Assembly: GCA_007693965.1 (NCBI GenBank)
Contig: RECQ01000048.1
Span: forward strand, 16,573-80,572
Direction of reading: 5' to 3'
From: Phycisphaeraceae bacterium
GTDB lineage: Bacteria; Planctomycetota; Phycisphaerae; Phycisphaerales; UBA1924
Length of the DNA: 64,000 bases
The number at the start of each line of letters is the position of its first letter. Positions within the stretch are counted from its first letter, which is position 1. This document shows positions 60,320 through 64,000 of this stretch, one piece after another. Position numbers and translations under genes: made by a program. The notes beneath the pieces are model-generated. The model was not told the DNA's origin. It did no database searches and saw nothing but the letters and a program-made list of their open reading frames with translations.

Positions 60320-61738
60320 ATGAGTCATACACCACCCCCGGAACCCCCGGACCAGCCGCAGGGCCCTGGAGAGGGTCAGGAGCCATTCGGCATGCAGCCG
60401 AACGTGCCCCAGCCCGTCTTCGACCCCAACGCCCCCAACCAGTTGAAGCCCAAGCTGCGCCCGGTGCGCGGCTTCGCCACCAAGCATCAGGAGAAGGTTT
60501 ACCTGGGCATCTCCGACGCCCAGCAAATCTCGGACAAGGTGGTCTTCACGGTGCCGGCCGCCCAGGTCATCCTGCCCATGATGGACGGCCAGCGGAGCAT
60601 CGACCAGATCGTCGAGGAAGTCGGGCGTGGCCTGACGCGCGGCATGCTCGAGCAGCTCGTCGCCCAGCTCGATGAGGCGGGGCTGATCGAGGGACCGAAG
60701 TTCGACATCATGCTCGCCAAGCTGCACGAGGAGTTCGACTCCGCCTCACACCTGCCACCCGGCGCCACCGCCCAGTTCGCAGACGCGCTGGTGGCGCACG
60801 AGATCGGCAAGGACGCGACCAGCGAGCAGAAGGCGGAGCAGGGTCCTGAAAAACTGAAGCGCCAGTTCGACAAGTGGATCGACGAGGCGCTCAAGGACGT
60901 GCAGGATCCGAGCTTCGATGAGTTGCCCCGCGCCATCGTGGCGCCGCACCTCGACTATGGACGAGGCTGGTTGAACTACGCCCACGTCTACGGGCGCCTG
61001 CGCGTGGTGTACAAGCCGGACCGCATCGTCATCCTGGGCACGAATCACTTCGGGAGCGGCACCGGAGTGTGCGGCTGCGACAAGAGCATGGAGACGCCGC
61101 TCGGCGTCAGTCCGCTCGACACCGAACTGTTCGAGAAGCTCAAGACCGCTCTCGGTCCCGAAGATTCCGAAAAACTACTGAAAGACCGTTACGACCACGA
61201 GCGCGAGCACTCGGTCGAGTTGCACATCGCCTGGGTGCAACATGTCTTCGGTAAGCGCGAAAACGGCGGGCACATTCCCATCTTCGCCGCCCTCGTGCAT
61301 GATCCATCACGCAACAACGGCGACAGCTATGACGGCCAGGGCCTCGGCCTGCTGCCCTTCGTCGAGGCGATGAAGAAAGCGCTCGGCGAGCTTCCCGGCC
61401 GCACGCTCATCGTCAGCTCCGCGGATCTCAGTCATGCCGGGCCGCAGTTCGGCGATCCCAAGCCGCTGGCCGGCGAGGGCGAGGAGCCGGAGGCGATACG
61501 CAACAAGATTGTGCAGCACGATCGTGAGATGCTCGAGCTCTTCGCCTCCGGAAAGCCGGAGGAGCTGGTCGCCTCGATGGCCTGGCAGCAGAATCCCACC
61601 CGTTGGTGCAGCGTCGGGAACATGGTGGCTGCGTGCAAGATCGTCGAGCCCGCGGACGTGCGCATGCTCAACTACGCCGCCACGATGGACCAGAAGGGCA
61701 TGGGCATGGTCAGCTCCTGCGCCGCGGCGATCTTCTGA
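60320..61738 (+). CDS. MEMO-family protein (AmmeMemoRadiSam system protein B) with an N-terminal helical domain
   Basis: The 472-residue product has a Pro-rich N-terminus (about 1-50) and a winged-helix-like segment (about 60-120, VILPMMDGQRSIDQIVEEVG) reminiscent of PqqD. The MEMO domain follows (about 190-472) with VAPHLDYGRG, HEREHSVELHIAWVQ and SSADLSHAG, which hold the metal-binding His and Cys/Asp positions. In the AmmeMemoRadiSam system it partners a radical SAM enzyme and an AMMECR1 protein; neither is here. TACACT (60305-60310) lies 9 bases before the ATG. The next gene starts within its stop codon. Confidence 0.88.
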   Translation: MSHTPPPEPPDQPQGPGEGQEPFGMQPNVPQPVFDPNAPNQLKPKLRPVRGFATKHQEKVYLGISDAQQISDKVVFTVPAAQVILPMMDGQRSIDQIVEEVGRGLTRGMLEQLVAQLDEAGLIEGPKFDIMLAKLHEEFDSASHLPPGATAQFADALVAHEIGKDATSEQKAEQGPEKLKRQFDKWIDEALKDVQDPSFDELPRAIVAPHLDYGRGWLNYAHVYGRLRVVYKPDRIVILGTNHFGSGTGVCGCDKSMETPLGVSPLDTELFEKLKTALGPEDSEKLLKDRYDHEREHSVELHIAWVQHVFGKRENGGHIPIFAALVHDPSRNNGDSYDGQGLGLLPFVEAMKKALGELPGRTLIVSSADLSHAGPQFGDPKPLAGEGEEPEAIRNKIVQHDREMLELFASGKPEELVASMAWQQNPTRWCSVGNMVAACKIVEPADVRMLNYAATMDQKGMGMVSSCAAAIF

Positions 61739-62073
61739 TGCATCTGACTGGCGTGCAGGCGCTGTCGGTCGCCCTTTCGGTTGTCTTCGCTGTGGTGGGG
61801 ATCGGCCTGTTCCTGTGGATCCGCATCAAGCCGGACAACCGGCCGCTGCGACTGGCGGGCGTCGGGCGGCTCAGCCTGCCCACCCACGTCGTGCTCGCGC
61901 TGGCGTGCATCGGGGTGGCCTACCACCTTGCGGCCCACCCCCTTGGCTGGACCGGCCTGCGGGCGCCTCTCTGGATTGCCATCGTGGTGGCCGTCGCGGC
62001 CTCTCTGGGCTCGATCGCGATCGACGCCATGCAGCAGCGGGCGGACGCGAAGGAGCGGGAGCAGGGACCATGA
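61738..62073 (+). CDS. Small three-helix membrane protein
   Basis: The 111-residue product has three hydrophobic segments (about 5-28, 47-66 and 75-98) and a charged end (QQRADAKEREQGP). No family is recognised. The start overlaps the upstream stop (TGATG) and the stop overlaps the dtd start (ATGA), so it is embedded in a three-gene unit. It may be a membrane partner of the MEMO protein; there is no direct evidence. Confidence 0.75.
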   Translation: MHLTGVQALSVALSVVFAVVGIGLFLWIRIKPDNRPLRLAGVGRLSLPTHVVLALACIGVAYHLAAHPLGWTGLRAPLWIAIVVAVAASLGSIAIDAMQQRADAKEREQGP

Positions 62074-62543
62074 TCGCGGTGGCGCAGCGCGTCTCCCGGG
62101 CGTCTGTTCGCGTCGAGGAGGGCCCCGGCGCACCGCACGATGAGCGGATCGGAACCGGGATCGTCATCCTCCTGGGGGTCGAGCGAGGCGATGGCGAGGC
62201 CGAGGCGGCCTGGATGGCCTCCAAAATCGCCGGCCTGCGGATCTTCCCCGACGACGACGGACGCATGAATCGAAGCGTCCTCGACATCGGCGCGGAGGTG
62301 CTGGTCATCAGCCAATTCACGCTCCTCGGCGACACCTCGAAGGGAACGCGCCCCAGCTTCACCCGTGCGGCGGACCCGGAGAGCGCCTCGGCCCTGGTGG
62401 ACCATGTGGCCCAGCTGCTGCGAGCCTCGCACGGATTGCGCGTGCGTGAAGGCGTCTTCAGCGCGGCGATGCGGGTCGATCTGTTGAATGAAGGGCCGGT
62501 GACACTGATCCTGGAGCGACGGGCCGCGGACGCCGGGCCCTGA
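62070..62543 (+). CDS. dtd: D-aminoacyl-tRNA deacylase
   Basis: The 157-residue product recycles tRNAs mischarged with D-amino acids or glycine. IAVAQRVSRASVRVE starts the fold, the Ser-Gln-Phe-Thr motif SQFTLLGDTSKGTRPSF forms the active site, and NEGPVTLILE carries the Gly-cisPro-type motif region (NxGP). The family length is standard. Coupled by ATGA overlap to the small membrane protein gene. An extra short loop lies at EEGPGAPHDERIG. Confidence 0.94.
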   Translation: MIAVAQRVSRASVRVEEGPGAPHDERIGTGIVILLGVERGDGEAEAAWMASKIAGLRIFPDDDGRMNRSVLDIGAEVLVISQFTLLGDTSKGTRPSFTRAADPESASALVDHVAQLLRASHGLRVREGVFSAAMRVDLLNEGPVTLILERRAADAGP

Positions 62544-62570
62544 GCGTTGCCGCCGACGCCCCGGAAAGCG

Positions 62571-63896
62571 TCACTCGACGGTCATGCCCCAGAAGCTGAG
62601 CAGGATGGCCAGATCCTGAGAGTTCACCACGCCATCGCCATTGATGTCAGCGCTGGGCAGCTTCGGCTCGGAGTCTCCGGGATCGACGGGCCTGGGCTCG
62701 ACGTGCTCGCCGAGACGGACCTTGATGATGTACTCGCCGCAGACGCCGTGCTGGTAGAACGTCTCCGGCGCCTCTCCGGCGGTGAGGCCGAGATCATCCC
62801 AGACGCTGCGGGGGTAGCGGTTGACATATGGATATGAGTCGTCGTGAAGGCTGGCGCCGGTGGTATACACATAGTTGGAGCCGGTGAAGACGTTGAGCGT
62901 GTTGAGCAGCTCGAAGTAGTTGGACTCGATGTCGTCACGAAGCCCGTTGAATGTCTTGTCGCCGGCGCCGCTGACGGCGAAGCGAATGGCCCCCTCGCCG
63001 TCCGAGTAGACGCACAGGTTCGAATAGCCGCTCACGCCGCCGCCCTCGTCGATGCCGACCCACGGGGTCCCGATGCGCTGGCAGTTCTTGTCGAACCAGC
63101 CGAGAACGACAGGCGTCTTTTCACACGCGTCCGTCAGGCCGCCGACAACGGTGAGGCAATAGGGCTTCACGACATCAAGGCCGGTGATGTGGTAGTGGTC
63201 GACGTCGTAGCAGACATCCACCATGCCGCGGTCGGTTCTTGCGAAGACATCGACGGTCTCGACGTCCGGGGGCGCAACGAAGGCGAAGCGAAAAGCGTCG
63301 GCGCCGCTTGTGAAGCGGAATGAGTAGGTGAGATCCGGCTCGGGTTCACCGCCATCGGACGCGCCGCGGTCGATGGCGTCTTTGAACCTGTAGAACACCT
63401 CCACCACAACCTGTCCGACTTCGTGGTGTGGTGAGTTCTGGTTCAGACCGTTGATGGCGCCGTCGAAAGCGTCGGTGAGCGCGGCGAGCCCGATGCGGAT
63501 GGTGCGATCGTCATTGGGCGCCAGCTCAAGCAGCGCGCCGCCGGGTCCGAGCGCGATGACCGGCTCGTAGAGCTGAGACGCGAGGGCCTGCCCCTTGGCG
63601 TTGTGATTCGGGACCGGTTTGCCAAAGGCGCGAAGCGTGACCTTGGGCTCGATGTCCCAGAGCTTGTCGCGCTGGAGCTTGCCGGCGATGTAGAAACAGT
63701 TTCGAGTCTCGGGGAGGCCGGTCGCAGAGACAGCGTCATGGGCGTTGATGAACTGGGCCATCTCGCCGCAGAAGTCGTTGTCTTCGATTTCAAGGAATGT
63801 GTGCGAAGGCGGCGTGGGTGGGGCCTCGCCCGCGAAGGCTGCGCAGCAGAGAACCGCGCCTGCCATGAAGGCGACCTGTGGCCGGAACACATCCAC
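62571..63896 (-). CDS. Secreted protein with a C-terminal dockerin-like repeat
   Basis: The 441-residue product has a signal peptide (about 1-24, FMAGAVLCCAAFAG), a beta-rich body (FLEIEDNDFCGEMAQF, ETRNCFYIAGKLQ, YSFRFTSGADAFRFAFV) with several cysteine pairs, and one dockerin-like calcium-binding repeat at the very end (SADINGDGVVNSQDLAILLS). Single repeats of this kind are common at the C-termini of planctomycete exported proteins. Function is unknown; binding of a surface partner via the repeat is possible. The start is GTG at 63896, with GGAGGGAG just upstream. Confidence 0.82.
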   Translation of the reverse strand: MDVFRPQVAFMAGAVLCCAAFAGEAPPTPPSHTFLEIEDNDFCGEMAQFINAHDAVSATGLPETRNCFYIAGKLQRDKLWDIEPKVTLRAFGKPVPNHNAKGQALASQLYEPVIALGPGGALLELAPNDDRTIRIGLAALTDAFDGAINGLNQNSPHHEVGQVVVEVFYRFKDAIDRGASDGGEPEPDLTYSFRFTSGADAFRFAFVAPPDVETVDVFARTDRGMVDVCYDVDHYHITGLDVVKPYCLTVVGGLTDACEKTPVVLGWFDKNCQRIGTPWVGIDEGGGVSGYSNLCVYSDGEGAIRFAVSGAGDKTFNGLRDDIESNYFELLNTLNVFTGSNYVYTTGASLHDDSYPYVNRYPRSVWDDLGLTAGEAPETFYQHGVCGEYIIKVRLGEHVEPRPVDPGDSEPKLPSADINGDGVVNSQDLAILLSFWGMTVE

Positions 63897-63939
63897 GTTG
63901 TCTCCTCCCTCCGTCTGAACACATTCGAGTTTTGAACGC

Positions 63940-64000
63940 AATCGTCGCGGGGGGGGTTGTACCCCCCCCCCCAACAAAAAAAAAAAAACAAAAAAAAAAA
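63940..64000. other. Low-complexity contig end
   Basis: Runs of G, C and A (CCCCCCCCCCC, then two A runs separated by C) finish the window. They are unlike any other sequence here and are most likely an assembly or library artefact. Confidence 0.75.

Noticed and set aside
59840..60727. Full 295-codon reading of the small basic protein frame
   Set aside because: The upstream two thirds run antisense to the MEMO gene and through the promoter region. The internal ATG at 60157 has a ribosome-binding site and promoter.

Overview
The window looks like a chromosomal segment of a planctomycete, most likely of the class Phycisphaerae. This is inferred from gene content and was not tested by phylogeny. 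The DNA is GC-rich. It encodes secreted proteins with PEP-CTERM-like tails, a dockerin-like repeat of the form INGDGVVNSQDLAILL, a Ser/Thr kinase fused to TPR repeats, an array of membrane proteins that begin with a CxxCGYxLxGL...CPECG zinc ribbon, and a type IV pilus operon carrying HD-GYP and STAS genes. The last 60 bases are homopolymer runs and look like an assembly edge. I saw no prophage, CRISPR array or insertion sequence.

Layout. 0-10 kb: a small membrane protein, an ABC permease facing its probable binding protein, a divergent kinase / FHA-phosphatase pair, and two tRNA-Ser genes flanking a palindrome built from 7-base repeats. 10-20 kb: two small Cys-containing exported proteins, an HDOD-GGDEF protein, a HldE-like fusion in reversed domain order with a glycosyltransferase, then the SRP RNA-dnaX-ybaB cluster, in which the dnaX tail lies in the -1 frame behind a run of seven A. 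A PIN/TRAM protein and an exported amidohydrolase follow.

20-27.3 kb: four tandem paralogous secreted proteins (P1-P4), each with its own sigma70-like promoter and usually a recognisable terminator. Decayed copies of the 3' end of the adjacent adk gene lie upstream of P3 and P2, with a possible vestige upstream of P1. P1, P3 and P4 share a leader RNA that can form a pseudoknot supported by compensatory changes. 27-44.7 kb: recJ, then a long minus-strand type IV pilus operon (hypothetical genes, GspH-like pseudopilin, pilM, pilN, pilO, PilP-like, secretin, TPR lipoprotein, histidine kinase, response regulator, HD-GYP, STAS, pilB, pilC), with many 4-base stop/start overlaps.

45-64 kb: a PfkB kinase, an atpC without its partner genes, a Gfo/Idh oxidoreductase, five tandem zinc-ribbon membrane proteins plus one small membrane protein, purL and purQ separated by a 7-base repeat region, a eukaryote-type (GT3) glycogen synthase, a CusF-like lipoprotein, a small basic protein, a MEMO protein, dtd, and a dockerin-like secreted protein.

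Points most worth following: the dnaX -1 slippage site; the SRP RNA with a non-canonical tip; the P1-P4 array with its shared promoter and leader RNA and its adk remnants; the zinc-ribbon membrane protein array; and the 7-base repeat loci.
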